Source: an uncultured Muribaculaceae bacterium
GTDB taxonomy: Bacteria; Bacteroidota; Bacteroidia; Bacteroidales; Muribaculaceae
Length of the DNA stretch: 64,000 nucleotides
Assembly (NCBI GenBank): GCA_910589055.1
Contig: CAJURN010000004.1
Coordinates: 1-64,000, forward strand
Direction of reading: 5' to 3'
Positions 1 through 7,373 of this stretch are shown piece by piece. Both the position numbers and the translations under genes were made by a program. Position 1 is the stretch's first letter; the number at the start of each line of letters is the position of its first letter. The notes beneath the pieces are model-generated. The model worked only from the letters and a program-made list of their open reading frames with translations. It had not been told where the DNA came from and ran no database searches.

Positions 1-48
1 ACAACCTTGCCAAGGTTGGGGTCGCGGGTTCGAGTCCCGTTTTTCGCT
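1..48 (+). tRNA. tRNA-Gly(GCC), 3' part only
   Basis: The window opens inside a tRNA. The anticodon arm (CAACC-TTGCCAA-GGTTG) places GCC in the anticodon, reading glycine. A T arm with GGTTCGAGTCC follows, then the 3' acceptor strand TTTTCGC and discriminator T at 48. No CCA tail is encoded. The 5' half lies outside the window. Confidence 0.9.
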
Positions 49-94
49 CAAATTTCCCTCTTGCTCATGCGGCAGCATTTAACATCGACGATAA

Positions 95-178
95 GTCCGG
101 GTGGTGGAATTGGTAGACACGCTACTTTGAGGGGGTAGTGGCCGTTCGGCTGTGTGAGTTCGAATCTCATCTCGGACA
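95..178 (+). tRNA. tRNA-Leu(GAG)
   Basis: The acceptor strands GTCCGGG (95-101) and CTCGGAC (171-177) pair over seven positions with one G-T wobble, and the discriminator is A. The anticodon stem CTACT/GGTAG closes the loop TTGAGGG, giving anticodon GAG. A long variable arm, typical of the leucine class, and a T arm with GTTCGAATC are present. It follows the tRNA-Gly gene by 46 bases and was probably co-transcribed with it. Confidence 0.93.
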
Positions 179-185
179 CTCTTAT

Positions 186-224
186 AAACTGCGATTAACG
201 ATTTGTTAGTCGCAGTTTCTTTTT
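186..224 (+). terminator. Rho-independent terminator of the tRNA operon
   Basis: AAACTGCGA (186-194) pairs perfectly with TCGCAGTTT (210-218) and is followed by CTTTTT. It sits directly behind the tRNA-Leu gene. Confidence 0.85.
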
Positions 225-303
225 ATACATCCCCCGCCAATAAAAAAATTTTAAATTATCCTGCTTTGTCAAAACAAGGCTTGCGGGAGAAAACGCTTCA
301 ATG

Positions 304-311
304 TAATTTTG
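304..311 (+). promoter_or_regulatory. possible -7 element TAATTTTG in front of the TonB receptor
   Basis: TAATTTTG matches the Bacteroidota -7 consensus TAnnTTTG. It ends only four bases before the GTG start at 316, so a transcript from here would be almost leaderless. No good -33 TTTG lies 19-21 bases upstream, so this is tentative. Confidence 0.3.
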
Positions 312-315
312 TCGG

Positions 316-2340
316 GTGAATAGGTTTGAATCATTATTTCTTATCGGAACTGTTTTCGCCGCCGGCGGCGGGACCGCTTATGCAACGGAAATGCCGGATA
401 CCGTGACTACGTTGCAGGAGGTTGTCGTGCGGCAGCGGCAGGGTGTGACGCGCATGCGCGGAAAGGCCGAAAACAGTCAGTTGATTACCTCCGCGGAACT
501 TAAGCGCGCTGCTTGCTGCAACCTGGGAGAAAGTTTCACAACGAATCCGTCGGTCGATGTGAGTTATTCCGACGCCGCCACAGGCGCCCGGCAAATACGA
601 CTTCTCGGCCTTAGCGGCACCTATGTGCAGATGCTCACGGAAAACATCCCGAACCTGCGTGGCGCAGCCGCTCCATTCGGCCTGAGCTATATTCCGGGGC
701 CGTGGATGCAGTCGATACAAGTGTCGAAAGGAGCCAGCTCGGTCAAGAACGGCTACGAGTCGCTCACCGGACAAATCAACATCGAGTTTCTGAAACCGCA
801 GTCCGACCCGTCGCTGCAGCTTAATGCCTACGTGGACCACCTCGGGAAACTGGAGGCGAACGCTTCGGGCAACCTGAACCTTTCGGAACGCACATCAACC
901 GGCCTGCTGCTCCACGGCGAGCACTCCACCATGACCCACGACAGCAATGGCGACACATTTGCCGACATGCCGCGCGTGAGCCAATTCTCGGCAATGAACC
1001 GCTGGGCGTGGATGGGCGACAACTATGTTTTCCAGGCAGGAGCTAAATATCTGTACGAAAACCGCCGCTCGGGACAGATTTCCGGCAGCCACAATCACGG
1101 CCACGAAGTAAGCGATCCTTATCTTATCGGGCTCCGCACCCATCGCGTGGAAGGTTTCACCAAAAACGCCTATTTCTTCGACAAGGAACACGACGGCAAC
1201 GTGGCTCTTATCCTGTCGGCCACACACCACAATCTCGACGCCACCTATGGACTGAGGACTTTCGACCTGGGGCAGTCCACGCTGTATGGCTCGCTGATGT
1301 TCGAGCGCAAATGGACCGACGCCCATTCCCTCTCCGCCGGGCTGAGCGTCAACTACGACTACGTGTCGCAGTCGCTCGTCTCTTCCGGAGAACTCTCCGT
1401 ACCAGCGCTGTCGCCCATCGAACGCGAGTGGGTACCCGGAGGATATGTGCAGTACACACTCGACCTTGACAAGAAACTGCTCGTGATGGCCGGACTGCGC
1501 TACGATTACAGTTCGGTGTACGGGTCGATGGTGACTCCACGCTTTCATATGCGCTGGAATCCGGTGTCACAGTTCACGCTTAACCTGTCGGCCGGACGAG
1601 GTTTCCGTTCGCCCCATGTGCTTGCCGAAAATCACTTCCTGCTCGCTTCTTCACGCCGCATCATCCTTGCCGACAATATCACGCGCGAGGACGGATTCAA
1701 TACCGGTGCCACGGCTTCGACATTTCTCAACGTTGCAGGCAAGACGCTCAACCTTACCGCCGAATACTACTACACACGGTTCCGCCATCAGCTCACGCTC
1801 GATCTCGACAGCGACCCGCATGCGGCCATATTCAGCGACATGAAAGGCGGCTCACGCTCCCATACGTTCCAGATTGAGGCCACCTATCCATTCTTCGAGG
1901 ACTTCACATTCACCGCAGCCTACCGCTTGACCGACGTGAAAGCCGACTACGGCAAGGGAATGGTGGAACGGCCGCTCACATCGCGCGACAAATGGCTCGC
2001 GACAGCTTCCTGGGCGCCGATGATGGGACTTTGGCAATTCGACCTCACACTCGCTGTCAACGGCGCAGGACGCATGCCCGACCCATACACGCTGCCCGAC
2101 GGCTCACTTTCGTGGCAACCCCGATTCAAGGCCTACCCCACCCTCAACCTTCAGGCAACACGCAATTTCCGCCACTGGAGCATCTATCTCGGCGGCGAGA
2201 ACCTCACTGGCTACCGCCAGAAAAATCCCATCATGGGTGCCGACAACCCATTCGGCCCGGATTTTGACGCAACCATGGTCTACGGCCCGATGCACGGCGC
2301 AATGGTATATGCCGGATTCCGGTACAACATAAGCAAATAA
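316..2340 (+). CDS. TonB-dependent outer-membrane receptor, probably for a metal
   Basis: A 674-residue protein with a signal peptide (about residues 1-23), a plug domain (about 50-160) and a 22-strand-type beta barrel, the usual receptor size. It should import a ligand across the outer membrane using TonB energy. The substrate is not proven. The next gene encodes a periplasmic heavy-metal-binding protein, the plug carries a Cys-Cys pair (residues 67-68), and a His-rich stretch SHNHGHE (about 258-264) is predicted in an extracellular loop, which together suggest copper or a similar soft metal. Start: GTG at 316 is the only start in frame because an upstream ATG runs straight into a stop; the signal peptide follows it immediately. 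No SusD partner is present, which argues against a glycan receptor. Confidence 0.88.
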   Translation: MNRFESLFLIGTVFAAGGGTAYATEMPDTVTTLQEVVVRQRQGVTRMRGKAENSQLITSAELKRAACCNLGESFTTNPSVDVSYSDAATGARQIRLLGLSGTYVQMLTENIPNLRGAAAPFGLSYIPGPWMQSIQVSKGASSVKNGYESLTGQINIEFLKPQSDPSLQLNAYVDHLGKLEANASGNLNLSERTSTGLLLHGEHSTMTHDSNGDTFADMPRVSQFSAMNRWAWMGDNYVFQAGAKYLYENRRSGQISGSHNHGHEVSDPYLIGLRTHRVEGFTKNAYFFDKEHDGNVALILSATHHNLDATYGLRTFDLGQSTLYGSLMFERKWTDAHSLSAGLSVNYDYVSQSLVSSGELSVPALSPIEREWVPGGYVQYTLDLDKKLLVMAGLRYDYSSVYGSMVTPRFHMRWNPVSQFTLNLSAGRGFRSPHVLAENHFLLASSRRIILADNITREDGFNTGATASTFLNVAGKTLNLTAEYYYTRFRHQLTLDLDSDPHAAIFSDMKGGSRSHTFQIEATYPFFEDFTFTAAYRLTDVKADYGKGMVERPLTSRDKWLATASWAPMMGLWQFDLTLAVNGAGRMPDPYTLPDGSLSWQPRFKAYPTLNLQATRNFRHWSIYLGGENLTGYRQKNPIMGADNPFGPDFDATMVYGPMHGAMVYAGFRYNISK

Positions 2341-2375
2341 GCTCTCTGCAGAACAAATAAACACCCTCTAAAAAT

Positions 2376-2660
2376 ATGAAACGTACAGCAATCCTCCTTT
2401 TTATCGCCGCAGCCGCCTTCGGGGCGATTTTCGCGGCAAAACCCGTGACAGTAGTCTTCACCGTCAATCCTCCCATGCACTGCAATTCATGCGAGACACG
2501 AATCAAAAGCAATCTCCGCTTTGAGAAAGGCGTCAAGAAAATCAACACCATACTCGATTCCAACTACGTTGAAGTCACCTTCGACCCCGCCAAAGGCTCC
2601 ACAGCCCAACTCATCAAAGGTTTCGAGAAAATCGGCTACGCCGCCGACTCAATACGATAA
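2376..2660 (+). CDS. small exported heavy-metal-associated (HMA) domain protein
   Basis: A 94-residue protein with a signal peptide (about 1-21) followed by a single ferredoxin-like HMA fold. The metal site MHCNSC has cysteines at residues 36 and 39, the MxCxxC pattern of copper chaperones and mercury-binding proteins. The predicted location is the periplasm. It lies 35 bases behind the TonB-dependent receptor and is probably its operon partner, accepting metal as it enters. Whether the pair serves uptake or sequestration cannot be told from the sequence. Confidence 0.88.
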   Translation: MKRTAILLFIAAAAFGAIFAAKPVTVVFTVNPPMHCNSCETRIKSNLRFEKGVKKINTILDSNYVEVTFDPAKGSTAQLIKGFEKIGYAADSIR

Positions 2661-2666
2661 GCACAT

Positions 2667-2705
2667 AAAAAAAGTCCCTACTCATTTCGGCAATGTGTAG
2701 AGGAC
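2667..2705 (-). terminator. terminator of the small RNA gene
   Basis: Minus strand GTCCTCTAC (2705-2697) pairs with GTAGGGAC (2681-2674) with one bulged T, followed by TTTTTTT (2673-2667). It lies only a few bases behind the stop of the HMA gene on the other strand; on the plus strand the hairpin has no T run after it. Confidence 0.7.
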
Positions 2706-2923
2706 CTAAGCCAATAGGCATGATTGTGATTCAAGTGTTGTTTTCAGATAATGCTGAATGTAGAGATTATATCATACTTACTTACTCGATATAACACCCA
2801 CAAATCAGGAGCCGACTGTCGTCGCGACGTGGGGCTGCTTTGATTGCCTTAGCTTAGATTCTCTTAAAGAACAAATGCGTAAATAATTCAGGGTCTAAGA
2901 TAAAGCCAGGAGTTATAATCAAT
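2667..2923 (-). ncRNA. unassigned small RNA gene, about 255 nt
   Basis: The gap between the HMA gene and the transporter contains a complete minus-strand transcription unit. TTG (2955-2953) and TAACTTTG (2933-2926), 19 bases apart, form a strong Bacteroidota promoter. About 220 bases downstream the stem GTCCTCTAC/GTAGGGAC (2705-2674) followed by seven T makes a terminator. No reading frame with a sensible start is seen between. Internal pairing includes TTATATC/GATATAA, CTTAGA/TCTAAG and an AGCC/GGCT arm enclosing GTCGCGAC. I do not recognise the family; it is neither RNase P RNA nor tmRNA by its conserved motifs. Confidence 0.55.
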
Positions 2924-2925
2924 GC

Positions 2926-2955
2926 AAAGTTAAGCCTAAAAGTTATATTCTACAA
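2926..2955 (-). promoter_or_regulatory. promoter of the small RNA gene
   Basis: On the minus strand, TTG at 2955-2953, 19 bases, then TAACTTTG at 2933-2926. It faces no protein gene and points into the 2667-2923 transcript. Confidence 0.65.
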
Positions 2956-3040
2956 CACTATTTTTAGATTATGACACACATTTGCGCATAAATTGACTAA
3001 AAATTTTGCGTCATTGATTATTTTTAAAATATTTTTACAG

Positions 3041-3077
3041 TTATCCCCTGCTATTCGTTGTCGATAGCAGGGGATAA
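3041..3077. terminator. terminator behind the AspT-family transporter
   Basis: A perfect 14-base stem (3041-3054 with 3064-3077) with a nine-base loop, directly behind the stop codon of the minus-strand transporter gene and flanked by AT-rich DNA on both sides. The T run on the minus side is interrupted. Confidence 0.7.
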
Positions 3078-3095
3078 TATATTTTTAGATTATGT

Positions 3096-4754
3096 TCAGG
3101 CCAGACACAGGATAAGCGCCTGAGCCGCTACCACACGAAGGAACATCGTGAGAGGATACACGGTTGAATAGGCCACCGCGGGAGCGTCGTTACCCGTGGA
3201 ATTGTTGGCATAGGCAAGCGCAGGAGGATCGGTGCAACCGCCGGAGAACAAGCCCATGATCGTTAGGTAGTTGATACGGTCGTGACCGCGGGCGATAAGA
3301 CCAACGATGATCAGAGGAACCACCGTGATTACGAAGCCCCAGATAACCCACCACATACCGGTTGTGTTGAACACGGCTGCGGCAAATCCCTTTCCGGCAG
3401 CGATGCCCACCGACGCAAGGAAGAGGCAGATACCAAGCTCACGTAGCAGCAGTGAAGCCGAAGAAGAGGTGTATGTCACGAGCTTAGCCTTGTAGCCGAA
3501 GCGGCTTAGAAGAATCGCCACAACAAGCGGACCACCGGCGAGACCGAGCTTCATGCCGAAGCCGATATTGATTGAGCCAAGTATGATACCGAGAATGATG
3601 CCGACGAAAATCGTGATAAGGTTAGGCTGATTCAGGCGCTTCATCGAGTTGCCGAGACGGTCGGCGAGACGGTCGATGTCCTCAAGATTTCCCACCACAG
3701 TGATACGGTCGCCCATCTGGAGGCGGAGGTTGGGAGCTGCAAGAAGATCCACACCCGCACGGTTGACGCGGGTGGCATTGAGTTTGTAGCCGTTGTGAAG
3801 ACGGAGCGATCCAAGTGCAACTCCATTGTATTGGCTCTTTGTCACTACAATCCTACGGGAGAACACAGGCACAGGAGTCGACTCCCAATCCACTGTCACA
3901 TCCGGACCGATAACGGCGTTGAATCGTGCCGAATCCTGCTGCGAGCACACAATAAGGAGCTTGTCGCCGGTATGAATCTGGGTTGATGAGCGGGGGATAA
4001 CAATCTCACCGGAGGTTGTCATGATACGCGACACAACAAAATTGGTCTGCACGATGTCATGCAGTTCCAGCATGGTTTTGCCGTCCACAAGGCTGTTCGT
4101 CACAGCCACAGTGACAATGAAAGGCTTTAGTTTGGAATCCTCCTGCTCATTTTCAATCTGCTTGATTTCATCCTCGGTCTTGATGCGGAAAATGCCTTTG
4201 ATAACAAACATCGCAAGTATAATTCCCACCACACCAAGAGGATATGCGGCAGCGTAACCGCTTGCCATTATATTTGCCTGTTCAGGCGAAGCCATCTGAG
4301 TGACAGCCTGCTGAGCGGCGGCAAGGCCGGGAGTATTCGTCACGGCACCACTCATCACTCCCACAAGGGCACTGATGTCGTGGATATTACCGAAATAATA
4401 GATACCGAGTACGATGGCGACGTTAAGCACTATACCAAGCACCGCAAGGGCGTTGAGTCTCATGCCGCCTTTCTTAAAAGAAGAAAAGAATCCGGGACCG
4501 ACCTGCAAACCTATCGAGAAGATAAACAGAATCAGGCCGAACTCTCGCACGAATTTAAGGGTATTGTCGTCGATGACATAACCGAAATGACCCATCAGAA
4601 TACCCACAAAAAGCACAAACGTGACGCCCAGAGACACACCGAAAATCTTCATCTTGCCTATGTAGATACCTGCGGCAATGACAAATGAATACAGTATGAG
4701 CGTTGAGGCGATGGACGTCGAGCCGGGAAGAAGAAGTTCGGAAATTGAATCCAT
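3096..4754 (-). CDS. AspT/YidE-YbjL family transporter with TrkA_C domains
   Basis: A 552-residue inner-membrane protein with two duplicated hydrophobic halves (about residues 15-195 and 380-552) and two cytosolic TrkA_C/RCK_C domains between them (about 205-375). This is the architecture of the aspartate:alanine antiporter family. The second half repeats motifs of the first: GLILFIFSIGLQVG pairs with LGICLFLASVGIAAG, and GAVTNTPGLAAA with GGCTDPPALAYA. The substrate is unknown; in some family members it is a small carboxylate or amino acid. The gene is monocistronic, with its own promoter at 4837-4867 and a terminator behind it. Confidence 0.9.
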   Translation of the reverse strand: MDSISELLLPGSTSIASTLILYSFVIAAGIYIGKMKIFGVSLGVTFVLFVGILMGHFGYVIDDNTLKFVREFGLILFIFSIGLQVGPGFFSSFKKGGMRLNALAVLGIVLNVAIVLGIYYFGNIHDISALVGVMSGAVTNTPGLAAAQQAVTQMASPEQANIMASGYAAAYPLGVVGIILAMFVIKGIFRIKTEDEIKQIENEQEDSKLKPFIVTVAVTNSLVDGKTMLELHDIVQTNFVVSRIMTTSGEIVIPRSSTQIHTGDKLLIVCSQQDSARFNAVIGPDVTVDWESTPVPVFSRRIVVTKSQYNGVALGSLRLHNGYKLNATRVNRAGVDLLAAPNLRLQMGDRITVVGNLEDIDRLADRLGNSMKRLNQPNLITIFVGIILGIILGSINIGFGMKLGLAGGPLVVAILLSRFGYKAKLVTYTSSSASLLLRELGICLFLASVGIAAGKGFAAAVFNTTGMWWVIWGFVITVVPLIIVGLIARGHDRINYLTIMGLFSGGCTDPPALAYANNSTGNDAPAVAYSTVYPLTMFLRVVAAQALILCLA

Positions 4755-4836
4755 TGTGTAACGCTAAATAAAACAATCCGGCTCAAAGAGAAGAGACAAT
4801 GTCAGCCTCCCGCCAAGCCCCATTAGAAATTTTTTG

Positions 4837-4867
4837 CAAAAATACGAATAAGTGAGGGCAATACAAA
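4837..4867 (-). promoter_or_regulatory. promoter of the AspT-family transporter
   Basis: Minus strand TTTG (4867-4864), 19 bases, TATTTTTG (4844-4837). This predicts a leader of about 80 bases before the ATG at 4754. Confidence 0.6.
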
Positions 4868-4997
4868 ATTAATTAGGTAAAAAGGCAAAATGGGAAGAAG
4901 GCAAGAGTGGGCAAAGGAAGGCAAGAAGGGAATGGAGGGCAGGTGAGGCAATTTTGCAAAATCACCTCATTTTACCACTTGCGCGAATGTCGGAATG
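4868..4997. other. purine-rich intergenic stretch
   Basis: About 4880-4950 is strongly purine-rich on the plus strand with imperfect repeats of GGCAAGAAGG type. It is followed by a near-palindrome around ATTTTGCAAAAT (about 4935-4962) that may terminate the minus-strand gene ending at 4998. No gene is visible. Confidence 0.4.
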
Positions 4998-6290
4998 TCA
5001 ACGGGGGATTTCGAGGACGTAGACGGTGGTGGGAGGGACGTCGACGACGCGCTCGCCGTCGCCTTGCGAACTTTGCTGTACAAACACGTGCAGGTCGCCG
5101 CCGGAATTCCACAGCGATGTATCGAGGGACGGTTCCCATGCATCCACTCCGAAAGTTGTAAGATCAGAGACAGTCCACGGACCGGCAGGGCCGGAGTGCG
5201 TGCTTGCGACAGACACCTTCGAGCCACGCTCGGCATCGCGGAACACCATAGCTATATAATCGCCGTCGGCTACCACGCGCGGCCGCGCCACCGGTATCAT
5301 CTTCGTACCGCCGCCCGAAAGCGAGAACGCCTGGGTGCGGTTGCCGACCTGAGTCTGCTGCCAACGGCCATCCTTGTTCCATACCAGACGGTACTGTGGC
5401 ACGTCGCTGTCCTGACTTCGCCAATACGTCACGATATAGGGATTTGACTGCGGGTCGGCGGTCATCGAAGTCTGATTGATAAGCTCGGAATTCTGTGGGA
5501 TTCGGCAGGCATATTCGGCGTTTTCAGCGGTGATAGGCAGAGTGTACACTTCCCCTGTTGATTTTCGCCATGTGCGGCCGCCATCGTCGGAACGGGCATA
5601 GCAGAGGTCGTGATTGGTTTCCACGAGCCAGGTCTCGCGCCACACCCACGAAAGATGTATCACTCCGGCGGCATCGACACATAGCTGCCAGTAGGCGCTG
5701 CGCTGATCTTCGCCGTCGAGAAGCACATCATGCACGCGCGACCAACGCCCCGTGGCACGCTCATAGCGGTTAATAGCCATGTTTCCGCGCCCGGAAGCTC
5801 CCGAACGGTACACAAACAGCATATCCCCGTCGGGCAAGGTATAAAATTCTGGATAGGTCACGTTATCCTCATCATGTCCGGTCATCGACATAAGAGGTCC
5901 AAGCTCAAGACTTCCCGGCGCCAAACTGCGGGCATAACGCAATGGATCGCCGTGGTGGTCAAAGGCCACATGAAGATAGCCGTCGCCATCGAGTCCGATG
6001 CTGATAACATTATGGGCATCCTCGACGCGACCCTTATATTGCGTCCGGCATACCGTCCAATCATCCGAGCCGAGCCGCCGTTTTCCAAGGGTTACAAAGC
6101 CCTCAGGGTCATAGTAGGCCACATATTGCGAGTCGGCACGGCTCACAAGTGACGAAGCCCGGAACACAGCCGTATTCACCGAGGTTTTGGCATAGCCCTC
6201 ACCTACGGGCACAAGCCTCGGCTCGCCAGCGGAGGCCGCACACGACGCCGCAAGCAGCAGCGCCGGGAGCAAAAGGCTCAGGCATCTCAT
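4998..6290 (-). CDS. exported BNR_4 beta-propeller protein, probable carbohydrate-active enzyme
   Basis: A 430-residue exported protein of the BNR repeat-containing family (BNR_4): after the signal peptide (about 1-22) come propeller repeats and the motif VAFDHHGDPLRYARS. To my knowledge this fold occurs in ulvan lyases (PL24/PL25) and in enzymes acting on L-rhamnose-alpha-1,4-glucuronic acid (GH145, PL27), where a histidine of such a motif is catalytic. A GH105 enzyme nearby, whose usual substrate is the unsaturated uronic acid that lyases make, supports a lyase role, but that is inference. Start: ATG at 6290 overlaps the stop of the upstream GH43 gene in an ATGA arrangement and gives a clean signal peptide; the longer frame from 6347 would overlap the GH43 gene. 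Confidence 0.8.
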   Translation of the reverse strand: MRCLSLLLPALLLAASCAASAGEPRLVPVGEGYAKTSVNTAVFRASSLVSRADSQYVAYYDPEGFVTLGKRRLGSDDWTVCRTQYKGRVEDAHNVISIGLDGDGYLHVAFDHHGDPLRYARSLAPGSLELGPLMSMTGHDEDNVTYPEFYTLPDGDMLFVYRSGASGRGNMAINRYERATGRWSRVHDVLLDGEDQRSAYWQLCVDAAGVIHLSWVWRETWLVETNHDLCYARSDDGGRTWRKSTGEVYTLPITAENAEYACRIPQNSELINQTSMTADPQSNPYIVTYWRSQDSDVPQYRLVWNKDGRWQQTQVGNRTQAFSLSGGGTKMIPVARPRVVADGDYIAMVFRDAERGSKVSVASTHSGPAGPWTVSDLTTFGVDAWEPSLDTSLWNSGGDLHVFVQQSSQGDGERVVDVPPTTVYVLEIPR

Positions 6291-7279
6291 AACGGACGTA
6301 CGGGCTTGATTGAGCCGTCGGCATTGAATTCCATACGGTCGACGCACACCTGACGATGGATTCCCGGGCCTTTTCCGGGGTCGATGTAATCCTTATTGAT
6401 ACGGTGGTACACGATTACCCATTCGTCGGTACCCGGAATATTTATCACTGAGTTATGCGCCGTGCCGTAAATCTCGCGCGAGGGATCCTGCTGAAGAATC
6501 GTACACGGTTCGGCAACACGGATGGGACCTGTCGGAGAATCGGACGTGCCGTAAGCCACGTGATAGTTGGGCGAGCCGGTATCGTCCACCGACCACATGA
6601 AATAGTACAGTCCGTTGCGGTAGAACACATATGGCGCCTCGCGGAAAGCATAGGTTTCCAAGGTTCCGCCTTTCGGAGTAATCACCTGCACGGTACCGTC
6701 CTTGATAGCCGTCAAGCTATCCTCAAGCTCCGCCACGGCCATATATCCGTTGCCCCAGTAAAGATAATACTTTCCCGAAACGGGATCTTCGAACACGTCC
6801 ACGTCAATCTGCTGGCCGCGTCCGGTGGGGGAATCTTTCACGATAGGATGTCCGAGGTCGACAAATGGCCCGACGGGGTCATCAGCCACGGCCACACCAA
6901 TCTGCTTCTTGTCGGCTTCGGGCGAGTGGCCGCTGTAATAGAAGTAATATTTATATCCGTCGCCTTCCTTGCGTTCGATTATCGCGGGCGCCCAGGCGTT
7001 TCCGGTAGCCCAGGGCACCTGGTCGCTCTTGAGATCGAGCATGGTGCCTTCGAGAGTCCACTCGGCCATGTCCGGCGATGAAAACACCTGGAAATAGTAT
7101 CCGCCCCAGCCCGGCATGCCGTCGGTGGTGGAATAAATATAATATTTTCCGGTTTTGTTGGAATACATGATTTCAGGGTCGGCATGGAAATCCGGAAGCA
7201 CAGGATTCTGATGGCTCAATTCAATGGCTCCGGCTGAAAGGGCTGCACCCAGTCCGAGCGCGAGAAGTAGACGTTTCAT
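6287..7279 (-). CDS. glycoside hydrolase family 43-type enzyme
   Basis: A 330-residue exported five-bladed beta-propeller enzyme. The signal peptide spans about residues 1-18. The three expected acidic sites are visible: Asp34 in FHADPE (general base), an Asp in IDVDVFEDP (pKa modulator) and a Glu in AFREAPYVF (general acid). Family members remove alpha-L-arabinofuranose, beta-xylose or beta-galactose from plant polysaccharides; the subfamily cannot be set by eye. It is first in a two-gene operon with the BNR_4 protein (ATGA overlap). Start: ATG at 7279 is just behind the promoter element TATATTTG (7321-7314) and begins the signal peptide; upstream in-frame sequence is not coding. Confidence 0.88.
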   Translation of the reverse strand: MKRLLLALGLGAALSAGAIELSHQNPVLPDFHADPEIMYSNKTGKYYIYSTTDGMPGWGGYYFQVFSSPDMAEWTLEGTMLDLKSDQVPWATGNAWAPAIIERKEGDGYKYYFYYSGHSPEADKKQIGVAVADDPVGPFVDLGHPIVKDSPTGRGQQIDVDVFEDPVSGKYYLYWGNGYMAVAELEDSLTAIKDGTVQVITPKGGTLETYAFREAPYVFYRNGLYYFMWSVDDTGSPNYHVAYGTSDSPTGPIRVAEPCTILQQDPSREIYGTAHNSVINIPGTDEWVIVYHRINKDYIDPGKGPGIHRQVCVDRMEFNADGSIKPVRPL

Positions 7280-7313
7280 GGTTGTGATGCTGTTGTTTGG
7301 TATGAGTTTTGTG

Positions 7314-7321
7314 CAAATATA
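7314..7321 (-). promoter_or_regulatory. -7 element of the GH43/BNR_4 operon
   Basis: TATATTTG on the minus strand, about 35 bases before the ATG at 7279. It is arranged back-to-back with the GH105 promoter, so a regulator binding between 7280 and 7373 could control both directions. No clear -33 element. Confidence 0.5.
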
Positions 7322-7344
7322 GTCAAAATAGCCGGATTTTTCAC

Positions 7345-7352
7345 TAAATTTG
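7345..7352 (+). promoter_or_regulatory. -7 element of the GH105-DUF2264 gene
   Basis: TAAATTTG on the plus strand. The in-frame TTG at 7350 lies inside this element and so cannot be the translation start. It leaves a leader of about 20 bases before ATG 7374. Confidence 0.5.
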
Positions 7353-7373
7353 CAGCAACCAACCATCATAACC

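Noticed and set aside
7350..7373. TTG start for the GH105-DUF2264 gene.
   Set aside because: The TTG is part of the -7 promoter element; ATG 7374 starts the signal peptide.
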